The notes beneath the pieces were generated by a model. The model saw only the letters and a program-made list of their open reading frames with translations. It had not been told where the DNA came from and searched no databases. Of a DNA stretch of 64,000 bases, positions 40,794 through 53,800 are shown piece after piece. Position 1 is the first letter of the stretch. Every line of letters begins with the position of its first letter. The position numbers and the translations under genes are program-made. Location: assembly GCF_001661345.1 (NCBI RefSeq), contig NW_017962913.1, forward strand, positions 2,051,428 to 2,115,427. The letters are read 5' to 3'. Source of the stretch: Ascoidea rubescens DSM 1968. Its lineage: Eukaryota > Ascomycota > Saccharomycetes > Ascoideales > Ascoideaceae.

Positions 40794-43700
40794 TCTTCCC
40801 CTAACCCAGTATCCTGATCTCACAAGCTCATCTTACAGTAGTAAAACCTTTTACCGAACCGGTGAACAAGCGTTCGCATTTCGCAAGTACTTAGCAGAAG
40901 AGAGCGTTAAACAACGGTTTCCGAGATTGCTCCACATGCGCCGTGGACTGGGTTCAAAACCCGACTGTGTATATCAAACAATAACATTTTGGCGTGTGAG
41001 AAATACTAGCATATGAAATTCAGGCTAGTGCGTTGCACTAGGAACGCTCTTCAATCTCCTCAATCAATGTGGTGATTCAAAAATAAAAACAGTGATACAA
41101 TTAAATTCAAATCCTTGTTGAAGCAACAGAACCCCAGTTAGTGAAGAAAATGTTTAACAATAGCCTAGAGCATTCAAAGTGAAATCAAACAAACACAAAA
41201 TATCAGAAAATCCAAAACCACTTAATCAAAAAATCCAAGACTGACAGCCAATCAATTATTGCAGCAACTTAGTCAGATACATGATCAGTCTAGCGCTTAA
41301 CGTTTAGGGGGACGTATCAGCCCCATCATTTTTAGTGTCGACTCTTGCATGATTGCAAACAACATTGCACAGCGGTCCTAACAACTAATTGCTTATTTAA
41401 ATACGCTTGAAATCTTGGCAATTGGAGGGATGGGTAGCCATGCTGATAAGGAAATTGGTATCACAACACATAATTGGATTATCCACATTTCTATTAATAT
41501 ATTTGCAGAGCAGCAAGAAAAAGACAGCTTCTTTAACCGCTTCAGTGACTGAAATATAGATGCTGCATCACTGGTCAGCGAGACCACTTCAACCTGCTTC
41601 CTTCTGTTACAAGTCACTAGTTCTTCACCGATGATGAACACATAAGCACCAACTGATTTTTGATGGCAAATGTTCTCACCCCAATCAAAGTCAGAGTATC
41701 AAAGTCTCAAAACGGATGAAGCAGCGTTGCAAATCAAGTCAACGAGATTGAGTTTAAAACGGCAGCACCCTTTAGCACAAATTCAATGGATCATGCAGTA
41801 GCGGAACTGCAAAAAAAGTATCATTCAGTATACAACTTGCAGCAAAAAGCAATGATGACAAAATTGAACTGTATATGTTGTTTATTTAGCGTCCAACTTA
41901 ACGTCATCTGCTTCATGTAACAGTTTGTGTGAGTTGATGATCAGTAGTGTTGGCTGCAACTTAGTCTCATTAATGGACAACAGTAGAAACATCATTCAGT
42001 CGTAGCTCTCCATGAATAGCGATCCATCCTCGTTACATTTGTGAGGCATCCAGTCGAAGTACCGAGCCTGACTTAGTACATTATCTTTATTGTGAACAAT
42101 GATCTGTGATACGATGTGACCATTTCGACTATTGCATTTGATGATCTGCAATAAAGAACATATTTTCCTGTAATCCAAGGAAGCAGTGGTGCTTGGGTTT
42201 TGAAAGATCAACCCCACCATCTTCAGCCGAAGCGCTTTGGCACTCAAATGATGGGAAATGACTGAAAAACATTATTTACCGACCAAAAGTAAATCGATTC
42301 ACTCCATAAATTGCCGTGCACAGCTTCCAAACTTTCAGATGATACTTAGCGTTAAGAAATCCCAGAGGTTGTTCAGAGTTATTTTTGCAGTCAATATCAA
42401 AGTGAGTAAATAGGGTTGTGACATCCATTGGATTGACCGTAAAGGACTTCGATGCTGCAATAGCAAGAAGGATTCTATCACTTTTGTACCTCATTACAAG
42501 ACAAAATATCTCAGTATGATGAGAACACTCAAGCTGACAAATTCCTTCATCAATTGGTCTGGCCTGAAAAAAATTACCAATTGTTGCTGACCTCGTTGTA
42601 AACAGTGAACGACAGCAATAAATCGTTTCTCACAGGAAATATCAACCAACAGGTAACTAATTCCCTCAAGCATTGCCTGAATCTCTGGTTGGCAAGCAAC
42701 TTTGCAAAGTGGGCAGCAGGATTTGATTTGACGCTAGTAAAAACAGCATAGTCAACTGCCAACTTCGTCAAGAATAACATGTCTTTACGGCTATTTTCTG
42801 AATCGTTTGAAAACTGTTGTAATTCAATTTCATTCAGATACAAATTTTCTGAAGAAAATAGTTTGGTTGCAGAACCTAGTCCTTATCATATTCAGCACCA
42901 GTGATTGCATCATCATTTTCATCAATATTTTCGGGGATGAATCAACCTGTTTGAACGCAATTCGTTGTGATCAACCATCAGTTTCGTCTACGGTTTGAAT
43001 TCAATCTATTTCCGCTGGTGTTGACGTGGAAATCGGTCCATTGGTATCAATGGCAAGAAAAACTCAACTCCAATTGCTTCAGACGATAACTCAATTGATA
43101 ACTCCGTCGACGATGATCCTTATATTGACATCCGCTCATATGAAAAATAGATAAATGGTGCCCAATTGATGCTAATGATGGATATTTTAAAGGGACTTAG
43201 CTTTGAACTCTAAAACAAGAAAGTCTTACATCACCAATGTTCATCTGTGGATTGATCTCAAACTAAGCAGTATTTCTGATGTCCTGGACAACAAAAAGTC
43301 AAAGGACACTTGTAGCACCTATGCTGGACCGCCTGATTTGCGTTTCGAGCATCGCATAAGCGGCAAATAAAATCTCCTTCGACATAGCAGCAGATAATTC
43401 TGTTCCATAATGGAATTAAATAGTAGTAGACAACCCGGCATCTGCGTTGCGAGAAGTCAAACTCATCATCATCATCGCACACATCCCAGGCTCATTCCTC
43501 AAGTAATCAGGAACAGGAGTTTCAATTAACATTGTCCCCGCATATTTCATCATTGAATGTTGCCATCATTCACCGACGCCATTCAGACAACACTCATCAG
43601 AAACTGTGATGCGATGTATGATCTTTTTGAGAAGAGAAAAATTGTTGAACGTCCTTGACGCAAAATCGTTATCAGATCTGACCATATTAACCGTTCTATT

Positions 43701-45225
43701 CAATACTAGCTGAGTAAATTTTATGAAATATTCCAGCCTGACAACAGGTAACAATCCTATCGCAAATGGAGCAAAACGACATATTTTGAGTAGTCATCAC
43801 CTATCGGGAGAAAGTCACGGGCTTCATCAACAGCCACAAGTGCCATTGGCCTACAATATCAACAAGAAGTAGACCAAAAGCAGTTTTGGTTTGAATTGTC
43901 GAGGACTCATTAAAAATTTCGGTCACTTTTCCTTCGCAAGAAGACTCACATTTTGAATGACCAGCAACGGAAATGCAATTAATTTTGCCTATATCTGCTG
44001 CAGCAGTCTCAGCAAGATGACATTGTCTTCGATGCCAACTTGTAATAATTAACATAACAGCAACTGGGGCAAAAGAGCATTCAGGTAATTTTCAGCTGCT
44101 CTCTTACCAGCTAAGGGACCATTTAGTAAACACAATCATTTTTGAATGATAAGGAGGTCCCTTGATTTGTAGTAGATGTGATTGAAATGAAATATGTGTC
44201 ACGCGGAGCATCAAACTCATCTACTAGCGATCTCACATTCAGAAGAAACAGGGTACCAACTCCTTTGACATCAGCAATTGTGTCACGAATACCAGCAGTG
44301 TCACCTGCCTAATTGGTTGAGTTGCTGATCCGATTACCGTTAGCACCAACTTCATGAGAAGCACCAAAATCAAAGTTGAACTGTTTGCAGTTCAACATGA
44401 GTTTCCCACCTTCATTCAACGATCAAAAAAGAATCGAGTGATCGATTCTGGAGGAATCCACAAGAGCAACAGCAGTCAAAGTGTCGGTTGGAACAGATGA
44501 TCGAGCTGTGACTGACCGTGACGCCAAATAATTAATACTAAGTGTCTCTATTTGTGACAACAATACAATCACTATTTTCCCAGTTTTAGTGTCCTAAATG
44601 GTTTCGACCAACACAAGCAAGGGCTGTATAACATGAGCATCCGCCAGATGCATCATCTCCAAGATGATTGGCCAAATTCTTGGAATTGCTGAAAGCATTT
44701 ACGTGATGGTCGGTATATTGACAAAGTGCTTTTACAGCGTAAGTGGTGTTTGAAACTGAAGCAGCATAGAAAAGAGCGGCAACTTGATTAGCATTGGAGA
44801 CCGTGAGAATAATGCAATGAAATTCATGGAAGAATGTACTGTTAACCCTCTTAATGGATAGAGTATTTCGCCACCTAGCAGAAGGAAGTGACCTCGTCAT
44901 AACATTAACAGCTTTAACACCAATAGTTCCTTAGACTTTTTCAAGTTAACTGATACTTGACGGCCATACCACCCATTGCATAGCAGCTTTTCCAATACAC
45001 CAGAATCAAATTGACCAGTCACGAAGCTAAGGCTAATGGAATTAAAATCAACCTTTACATTGGCTGATTCGACATTATCAGCAAGAATACAATTTTCGTT
45101 GATGAAGGCTTGACTCAACGGACTGATCAGAACATCTTTGATATTTAAGACGGACACCGCAATAGTAAGGTCCGCAGGACCCATTAGCTTCTATGGTACT
45201 AGCCAGCCAGAATTCGCAATCTATT

Positions 45226-45233
45226 TCATAACC
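45226..45233 (-). other. Primer-binding site of fossil H (half tRNA-iMet)
   Basis: Directly inside the 5' LTR edge the minus strand reads GGTTATGA. This is complementary to the anticodon-arm sequence TCATAACC of yeast initiator tRNA-Met. Ty5 and Drosophila copia are known to prime from this internal half of the tRNA rather than its 3' end. Confidence 0.6.
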
Positions 45234-45401
45234 TGTTGAAGCAAATCCCTGATAATAAACTATGGTATTGATGTATATAACAATAACGAAAGGGGAAAAA
45301 ATCGCCGGTCCGTCTTATAGGGATGCAGGTAAGATGACCGGCCAACGGGAGAGCAGATCGGTTACAGATTCCGATGGACATCACTTGCAGAAGCAGCAAC
45401 C
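45234..45401 (-). repeat. 5' LTR of fossil H
   Basis: The plus strand reads TGTTGAAGCAAATCCCTG at the inner edge, then GATGTATATAACAATAACG, ATCGCCGGTCCGTCTTATAG and ATTCCGATGGACATCACTTG, in family order. It faces the 5' LTR of I head-to-head. Confidence 0.75.
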
Positions 45402-45835
45402 CCACAATATCTGGCGCTGCATTTAATATAAAAGCTCATTAGTGTAGCCTGAACAGTGGCTTGGAGAAACGGGCTTTTCTGATCATCCGCAAAGCCAAAG
45501 AAACGAACTGGCCCGGCAACGGTTTTCACCAACAACCCACAAGCAATCCACTTGACTCATCGACTCAAGAGCTGAGAAAGCATTAAAACAGCGACGCCGA
45601 TGGCTGCTCTTTATAGAACACACTTAATTATAACATGAAATAATTTTTTTTAAGAAAGCCGTAATTCGGATTCCATCCTATTGCTGTGCGCTCTTGAGCG
45701 GTTCCCTGGACACCTAATTATGAAGTATCATCTGCTAAACGCTCGGTCAACGCGAATGGTCGCAATCAGGCTTTTTGCAAAGCTCAGCTACATGGACAGA
45801 TTTGTCCGTGGTCAGGATGTTTGGTTAGGAGGAGC
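45402..45835. other. Spacer between head-to-head fossils H and I
   Basis: A segment around 45.59-45.63 kb (GATGGCTGCTCTTTATAGAA) resembles the TATA core of a minus-strand family LTR. A third, badly decayed LTR may therefore lie at about 45.53-45.75 kb. Nothing else is recognised. Confidence 0.3.
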
Positions 45836-46011
45836 TGCTGACAGCCTCTCAGATATCTAGATTTGGTCCCTAGGCTTCCGTGACCGGTCTGCTCCTCTGC
45901 TGCCCTGTGACCTAACACAGCTACCATTAAAAGGGGCTGGTGATCTGCTCAACGTGGTCTTGTGATATATACTTGCCCAATTTAATATATCATTGTGGAT
46001 TCGCTGCAACG
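45836..46011 (+). repeat. 5' LTR of fossil I
   Basis: It runs TGCTGACAGCCTCTCAG, GTGACCGGTCTGCTCC, CTGTGACCTAACACAG, CATTAAAAGGGGCTGGTGAT and ends TCATTGTGGATTCGCTGCAA. It is 176 bp long, as are several others, and is one of the best-kept old copies. Confidence 0.8.
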
Positions 46012-46021
46012 GGCTATGAGC
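46012..46021 (+). other. Primer-binding site of fossil I (half tRNA-iMet)
   Basis: GGCTATGAGC follows the LTR end directly. It differs by one base from GGTTATGAGC, the complement of the anticodon-arm region of initiator tRNA-Met, and independently repeats what is seen beside H. Confidence 0.6.
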
Positions 46022-49000
46022 TAATTTCCAAACATTCGCTGGAAACAATCCAGAAGCAAATATGTGCCGCTGATGTTACTAATCGCTCAACCATCTTAAA
46101 TTGCATAGCCGCTCAGTGTGGTCAGTGATCTCATGCCTTTATCAAAGAACAAGCTATTCTTGTTGATGATACTAATTCAGAAAATGTAAAAGTTGCTGTC
46201 CATCTGATTGGCTATTTTGTTGTTACTCGAAAAGTATTACTCGCTCTATCGGAAGGGGTGCCCGACAATGGGTTGTATGGCCGTCTGAAATTAGTTAACT
46301 TCGAGGAAATTTATGGCATGATTGGCGTTCGGGCCGCTATTACTACTAGCAGGTCACTGACTTTTGATAGAACGGCCGATCCACTATCCATTAAAAAGCT
46401 TTGCAATAAATTCTTTAAAGAACATTATTTCAATATTTTCACAACCTACAATGCTAATCAGGTTTGCCACTTTTTTTTGTGCTGCTTCGGTTTTCGACAT
46501 TACTTGCGCTAAAGAGTTCCTAACCAATTTACAGACTCTTATAATGTCTCATTTACTGATGGAAGGGTTTTGGCGAATTCCTTGAGAATAATGCACTTGC
46601 TGGTTGCTGAGGATTAATGGGGTTAGCCTCAGTTGGTGAGGAACCATTCAAAACGCCAAAACGGAAAAAAGTGCTTACCTATCGTTGTCCCAAAAACCAC
46701 CAATTGGGTAGTGAGTGATTGGCACCACTCCCAGCTCCTGCTGCTCTATCACAGCCAGGCAACGCTTGCGCAGCTATGACTGCTGCGAATGAGCCCAAAG
46801 TTGAACAATCGCAGTCTGCTTCTTTTTTGAATGTAACTAGCAAACTCATGGATATTTCCAAATGATTCAATTTCTACTCAGGTGCTTCGCAACTTAATTC
46901 GGTTAACGCTCATTACTTCAGCAATTTAATTTCTCATTTAAGGCAAACTACCGGTATCGCTGACACTACCGCTTTAATTGAACAAATTAGTACTGTGGTT
47001 CTTTCAATGCTGGCTTATTGGAAAATATCTGTCATGTTCTCAAAGTGAATAAATATATATCTGAGCTGCTACAAATGTAGGTGCTCTGTTTTTGTTCGAA
47101 GAAAATAGAGATTACCTAAATGGTGCATTTCCTAGTAAAAGGGCAGCGTCCAAATTACGTGATTGTAACAATGCCTCTTCGGAAGTTTTGTTAAATACTA
47201 AAAATCGGCATAATCATATTGGTGAACCAAGTCAAACTGTTCCACGAGTTCCACCCAAAATCAATAAAATTTCCGCTGTTGCTGGTTCAAAATGAGAGTC
47301 CTGCCGCAAACGAAAAACGGCAAAAATTATTATAAAGTGGTTTGCAGCCAGCCCACCCTTACGCTGGGTATCATTTAGGGTCAAATTTTTGGGCCAACGC
47401 ATGATGATGCGACTGAGGAGAGTGGTTCAATTCTTGCCACAAATCATGGTTACTCAAGATATGCTGTTGTGAATCAGGGTGCCACACAGTAATTAGCTGC
47501 CGCGCGGTCGGTTTAACAAATCCATTTTGGTCAACCCCTATTGCATAAGACTCCTCATACAGTCATAAATGACAACGAGGTTGCATTCATGCTGTTCAAA
47601 GAAGTTTGTGAATCAGAAAAATCAAGAACGGAAAGTCAGTTGTTTATCAGTCTCAGCAGAATGGGATTGATCTACATTGGCAAATGAAATTCGTGACAAA
47701 GAAAGAAAGAAATCGCACAATAACTACCACAATGTTAATTAAAGCTAATATTCCTCATTATTTTTCCAATATAGCCGTGAGGTGTGCAGTATTCTGCATA
47801 AATTTTGATTTCAACCAAGCAAGGCTCTCGGTTAACTACAGCTTATCAATTATCATAAAGAAGATGATCAAGTGCTGCTACGTTAAAAGTGATTGGCTTC
47901 GCAGCTCTTGGCATGATCCACAAGCAAAACCGGCAAACCATGATAAACCATGCATGCGTCCTCTGTGCGGTTGTTGGCTACGACAGGAATAAACAAGCCC
48001 AGAGAGTGCACAACGCTCTTGACAGCTCCATTGCTGTCAGTTCATTTGGTGTCTTTGATCATACCAAACCGCCGTTTAATGATCCAATATTTGCTGCCAA
48101 TTAGCAAACCAAACAATGGGCCGATGGAGTCACACCTTTTGCTGCTGAGCATATGGCGAAAATCTGTCCACAGAGACAATGACAAAGACAACACATCTGC
48201 AATTAATTCAGACGACGGATCGAATAATAACTGCAACGACGATGATGAATCAATTAAAGTCAGCTCAAATAGTAGAGTGAAGCAAGCTGTCAATGACTTT
48301 GAATTGGATCCAAAGAAATGTGTTGCGTCCATTGTTGATACTGATCAGGTTGCTGAAACTAACGACGATGATGATTCTGCTATGGACATCCTTGATGAAA
48401 CCAAATGAGTTGGTCAGGAGAAGCTTGAATACAATTCAAACCAAATTAAAGATTCCGCAAATGGTTTAAGAGAAACAATTAAGAACAGGTCTCCTCTGAA
48501 ATATCTGGCTGGCAATTTTACTGCCGGCACTAATTTGAAACCAAATCCGGGAGACTCAATATAGAAAGCCGCTTGTCAATCAGAGACTCAAGCAATGCCT
48601 GAAAGCAATTCATCTCAGTTGGCCGATTCTCCTTCGGGTACAGCACTTGTTGGCCGCCATTAGGGGATTAGAAAGACGGCAGCACTAACTGATGATTTTG
48701 TTGAACTCAGACTGGTTGCTCAAACGTTTTTTCAGCTTGAATAAATTGACTATACTGAATCATACAATTCAGTGATTTGGTAGAAGAATTCTATAGATTT
48801 AGTTGCTGCCGCCCCATCAAAGTCATTTGAGGTTTTTAAGATAAATGTGACAACTTCATTCTTTCATGGTGATATCAACGCTCAAAGTTGCATCTAACAG
48901 CCTTCAGGATCGGTTAATGCTGAGTATCTTTGTAATGATTGCAAGCCGCACAAATCAATGCATGTGCACAAACAATCAATTTCTCGTTGTTTGCAACAGG

Positions 49001-50719
49001 TTGCTTAAAGCTCCTCAACTCTATGGTGCCAATGACCTTCAGCACAACCAGGTGTGTTTCATCCTTCGGTGAACAAACATTACCGCGTGGTTCAATTATA
49101 TGTGAATAATCCTACTATTGCCGGATGATGAGATGCAATGGGCAAGCTGGCTCATTCATTTTTAACATCATTGTTTGAGATCAAATATTGTGATTTAATC
49201 TTGGGCCGTTCCTTCAACTTGATGTCCTCTACGTGACGACGATAGTTTCAAACCTATGGAGATCAACGTCTGAATACAGGCTCAATAGATTCAATCGAAT
49301 GACTCTCATCTGCAGGCCACCCCAATGATGATAAACAAGTACAAGGAGCAGCTTGAAACCGATTGCTTTAAGTCAGCTGCCCGATAATAACTACAATACA
49401 GCTTAACTGCTGGATCATTGCATTTCGCTGCAAATTGATTATTGTATGTTAGGCCATTTGCCGTAACGTCACACAGTCAAAACCTTGGTGCACCTATCCA
49501 GATCATTTTTAGTTCTGCTATTAGAGTGTTTAGATATTAAAACTGAAACGCTTCAACTGCTTATTGCAACGCTCATCATCAGCTGTGTTACTTCAACACT
49601 ATAATAATCATTCGACTGGATATATTGGCGATGGAAGACTAGTTGGTGGATGTGAGGTCTTCCATGGTTAAAAACCAACTACTTGCAACTCGAAGAAGCA
49701 GCCTTCAGTGGCCTTGTGGGCTTGCAAAGAAGAATGAATTCTACTCTCTGAAGCAGTCAAACCAGCTGTCTTTCTAATGGTGATCTTTGAATATATTGGT
49801 AACAATGATCACAAACCAGTCCTTTATAGAGATATCATTCTTGGTATCAATTTTGCAAACGGAATCACCAATCGAACAACCTCCAACCGTATTTGAATTA
49901 GCTATTACTTTGCACGATGGTTGGGCAACGTTGCTTTTAATCCTGCAGAAATTGATGCTAAATGATATGTTGCGGTATGTTGTTTAAAGGGCTAAGCGCT
50001 GCAGTGTACAAATATGTTAATAAATTGCTTTAATGAATTTACTATTGTTAAATTTTGTTTTGCTGTTCTCCTGCTTTTAGTTTCATCCGTTTATTATTGT
50101 ATGATTGATTTCCTGTTGAATATCTTTGCAGATGCTTAGACATGCGACTGAGTGACTGTTCTTCAATCAATTCTAATACTGTTAGGAGTTGATTGTGTCA
50201 CTGGTTTTGGTTTTACTCCTCATATTGTTAAAGTTTGTATTTTAAAGTACGTGCATTTGCAATTGATTTGTCTATTCTTTAATTTCTTTATTATTCAACT
50301 CATAATTAGCGATTGATGTATATTGGAATCCAAAATTGTCGGCAGAACAGTGGTTCCCCTAAATGGGACTACGCCAACAAATAAGTCAACAAACTAGCCG
50401 GGATGGTTCTTGACGGACAAGGCAAAGAAATGCTTCAAGCTTCGTCTTTTGAATTGTTTGAACAGCCTTCCAAGAGAGACGCAGCGTCCGGTATTTCAAA
50501 TCCTCCTATATTCTTTACACCAAGATGGTTTCTTCAAGAAGGCCGTGAATGAGAGACGGACCCACTTTACTGCTTTTTTGAGCGGATCCCCGGAGACCGT
50601 GATTTGCACTCGCACCTGTTTGCCGTTTGATCTACTCAAAAGGTGGATTGCAAGCTCTCTAAAATGTTTCACTATTTTGACCCGATCGTTGATGGTCTAG
50701 TTACTGGGTCAAGAGAGGC

Positions 50720-50885
50720 TGTTGTGAAGGTCCAAAATGTCCCCAATCGGTCACTCCGTGTCCGATACCAGTCCGCTTTCGTAGAGCATGGTGATCAGAC
50801 CAAATTTTTTATTGAAGAGACTGCCGATTTCGTTTACGTTCTTCGCTCCTCAATAGATCTATACCATAATATTTCACCCTAAATC
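50720..50885 (+). repeat. 3' LTR of fossil I
   Basis: TGTTGTGAAGGTCC at the left edge, then CAATCGGTCACTCCGTGTCC, TTTTTTATTGAAGAGACTG and TTACGTTCTTCGCTCC, follow the family LTR. The right edge is blurred and merges with the tail of J. Confidence 0.65.
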
Positions 50886-53800
50886 CGCCGCCATACAGTT
50901 AATATAGTGAAGAATGTTGGAGAACCTGCAAAAGACAGTCTCCGATGGCCAAGCGGATACCAGGTTTGAGTGCGCAACATGAGTTTTCCTGAGATGCTCA
51001 CAGGCTCACTGAGATTGGGTGGAAACCTACCCACGACTATCGAAAAGCAATCATCTTCGTGTAAGAAAAATAGGTGGATTGCAAATATTAGCATGCTCGC
51101 TGCGCCAAGAAGGCTATTCGACCATTTCATGCAATCAGGCAATGGTAGCCCTTTTGCCTTGTTCGTCAAGAACAGTATTGTCCCAAGTCAATTTTTAGTA
51201 TGTTTGCAAACATCCACTTCGCTGAACCACTGTTGAGGTTACAGTCATGAACTTCTAAATTAAATCAAACGCAAATATCCAGTAGAGGAAAAAGAAAATA
51301 AATAAATAAACAAATCAGTTGCATAAACAGCTACTGAGAAATACCAACATTACCATTGAGAAGAATAAAAGAGAAAAACTGTGATAGCATCAAATTGATA
51401 CCGCTGTGGAAAGGCGATAGCTACAGTCACGCAAACCAATGTGTAACAACGCCGTAACATAACTAAGAAAAACCCAGTCAAACAAAAATCATCAGATAAA
51501 TCAAAATCCATCTAACCAATAAAACCAAGACTAACAGCAATTGAAATATTGAAGCCTTTAATCAGAAATTTGATCACTGAGCTCTTTGTGCCTCAGTCAA
51601 CATATCAGCAACAATGATTTCACTATGGCTTCATTAATGAGAGGAAGCAAAATTCACAACCCTCTTATAATATGAAGCATAATTGAGATACGCGTGATGA
51701 TTCGGTGATTGGAGAGATAAGTAGCCAAGGTGATAGCAAATTTGTCTCTACAATAAACAATTGGCTCCTCATCAACTCTACACATATAATGAAATGTGTG
51801 AAGTAGGGAGACCCCGATTTTCACTTCTGCAGTGAATGAAATATATTCTGTGTTGTGAGTCAGAAACGCCACCGAAAAATGCTTCTTCAAGTTCCAAGTA
51901 ACTAGTATTTAATTGATGAAGAACATACATCCACCAACTCATTCTCCATCACTAATCTTTCCAATCATACTACTGTCAGACAATTGAAGTAACTCAACTG
52001 ATGAAACATTTCTCCGGTAAACACTTATTGGATTTCAGTTTAAATATCTACACACTCTTTTAGCAAAGCATGACACGATCTGGCTTAGCCCTCTGAAATA
52101 GCATCCAAGTGACCTACGCAACAAACCCATAACATTCCATAAGCAACTTGATGCAAAAGGCAACAATCTGACAATGGATACGAAAGCCAATGAGTCAGCA
52201 GCAACTAAGTCATAGCAATCCGTTTCAAGTTCCACTTTGTATGGTTTATCATCAGTGGTGTAGCTTAAAAGTGAGGCTCATTGCTTTGAAGCTGTTCAGC
52301 CACTAGTCTCACGTAGAACCCCATAAAATCCAAAATACGATCCATACCTTGAAGAGCATCAAGTCCTTAGAACCGACCCAAAGTTATTCCAATGTCCTCT
52401 ATTTTCAAACAATAAACAGAAATATGATATAACGAGATTTACCATTGCATGTGATTATGCGGCAATAATGAGATCATTCACACATGATTGATCCGTGCAC
52501 TATTGATGGATCATTCAAAGTAACAACGACCATGTTCAGCTGAATGTCTTTGAAACCCATAAAATCGCAGAGCGCTATGGATTCTCTGCAACTAACAAAA
52601 ACCACCTCGTTGAGCCCATAAATTGATTCGTCCGGCTTGCAAACATTCAGCCGATACTCGGCATAAACAGCTCCCGGATGATGCTAAAAATGTACTACAG
52701 CCATGATGGCACCATTAAGGAAGCATCTTGTCACTTTTATGTAAAAGACCTCCATTGACTTTGAGTCGGCAGCAGCAAGGGAAAATGTTAAAAATTGTGA
52801 CAGAGTTACAGGACTCTACAATGTAATGTAAGAAATGTCCTTAAGAAAAGAAAGCCCTTGAGCAGCAAGTCTAGCGTAAGCAACATCACCGATAGGAGCT
52901 GACATCATTGTCAACAGCCACCGGCACCCACCAAATCGTGCACCGGAAACAGAATCAACAACAGACAAGTATTGGTTTCAACCTCTCCCTGAGACGCTGA
53001 ATATCAAGCAACGATGCAATTTGAATCAACATCCATGGTTTCAAAGTAATAGCGGAATTTAAAGCAGCAGAATTCATGACAAACACGACCAGTCTGCATC
53101 AGTATCGCATGAATCATTCACAAAATATTCAATCACATTTTCAATTTCATCAGAATCACTCAGACGATCTGGTTTAACTTTAGCATGTCCCCGGTTATCG
53201 GATGCAACACCGGTGATAGGATCAGCGCTTTCATCACTTTCATCAGCAAATGATACAAGTTCGCTTAAAACCGATTCAATGTCATCAACACCAATTTTCT
53301 TTCTCATTTGAGTTGCAGTCAATCCCTTTGTCTTTTTGATTGGAGTCGTCGTTTGCTGATCCGCCTGCCGCGGATTGCAGTTGTGCGAACTTAGTCATTG
53401 ACAGCGGTTGACAGACTTTCCTCTAATGTATCGGCAGCAATCGGTGTGACTCCAGCAGCAAGTGAAATTGATTGCTTTATCGTGGCAGTAATGGGTCCTT
53501 CATCGAAAGCTTGGAATCATGAAGCGAAAAAAGCATCCGACAAAACCACACTTTCTATCATGATTGATAGCTGTGAAGGCTTATCAACGCTTGTCGTAGT
53601 CAGCAACCGCGCCGAGGCCATTTGCATGTCCTAACGTGGATTGCTTGATTTGATTGGGATTGGTGGCATGAGCACCACATCCATGACCTTCAACACAGCA
53701 ACGCTTGAATTTACTCTAAAAAACAATTCAAAAGTGCAAGTCAAATGACCTTCTTGTTTTGTGAGAATGTAGTTGATTAGATTCAATTGGCACACTCAAG

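Larger units (their letters stand above)
40594..45401 (-). mobile_element. Fossil Ty1/copia retrotransposon H, full length
   Basis: About 4.8 kb, the easiest copy to read, but dead with dozens of breaks. Gag 44.59-45.18 kb (SQAFINENCILADNVESANV, then VSNANQVAALFYAASVSN); pre-integrase 43.80-44.06 kb (SWHRRQCHLAETA, then CESSCEGK); integrase core 43.57-43.75 kb (VNMVRSDNDFASRTFNNF, the R-S-D-N-G-x-E-F block); reverse transcriptase 42.28-42.49 kb (ILLAIAASKSFTVNPMDVTT, then KLCTAIYGVN); RNase H 41.39-41.64 kb. Order Gag-INT-RT-RNaseH identifies Ty1/copia rather than Ty3/gypsy. Confidence 0.9.
45836..50885 (+). mobile_element. Fossil Ty1/copia retrotransposon I, full length
   Basis: About 5.05 kb, dead, with dozens of breaks. 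Gag 46.06-46.60 kb (FIKEQAILVDDTNSENVKV, then FNIFTTYNANQV); a segment at 46.67-46.86 kb equivalent to the D stretch at 23.55 kb; acidic linker 48.17-48.45 kb (NSDDGSNNNCNDDDESIKV); reverse-transcriptase core 48.78-48.92 kb (APSKSFEVFKINVTTSFFHG); RNase H 49.68-49.98 kb; AT-rich tail 50.0-50.35 kb; GC-richer block 50.40-50.70 kb; 3' LTR from 50720. It is tail-to-tail with J. Confidence 0.85.

Noticed and set aside
40925-40975. tRNA-like T-arm (GGGTTCAAAACCC) near the LTR of H
   Set aside because: No matching acceptor strand, D-arm or anticodon arm could be found upstream. A similar short palindrome at 36066 lies in the tail of F, so it is probably an element feature.
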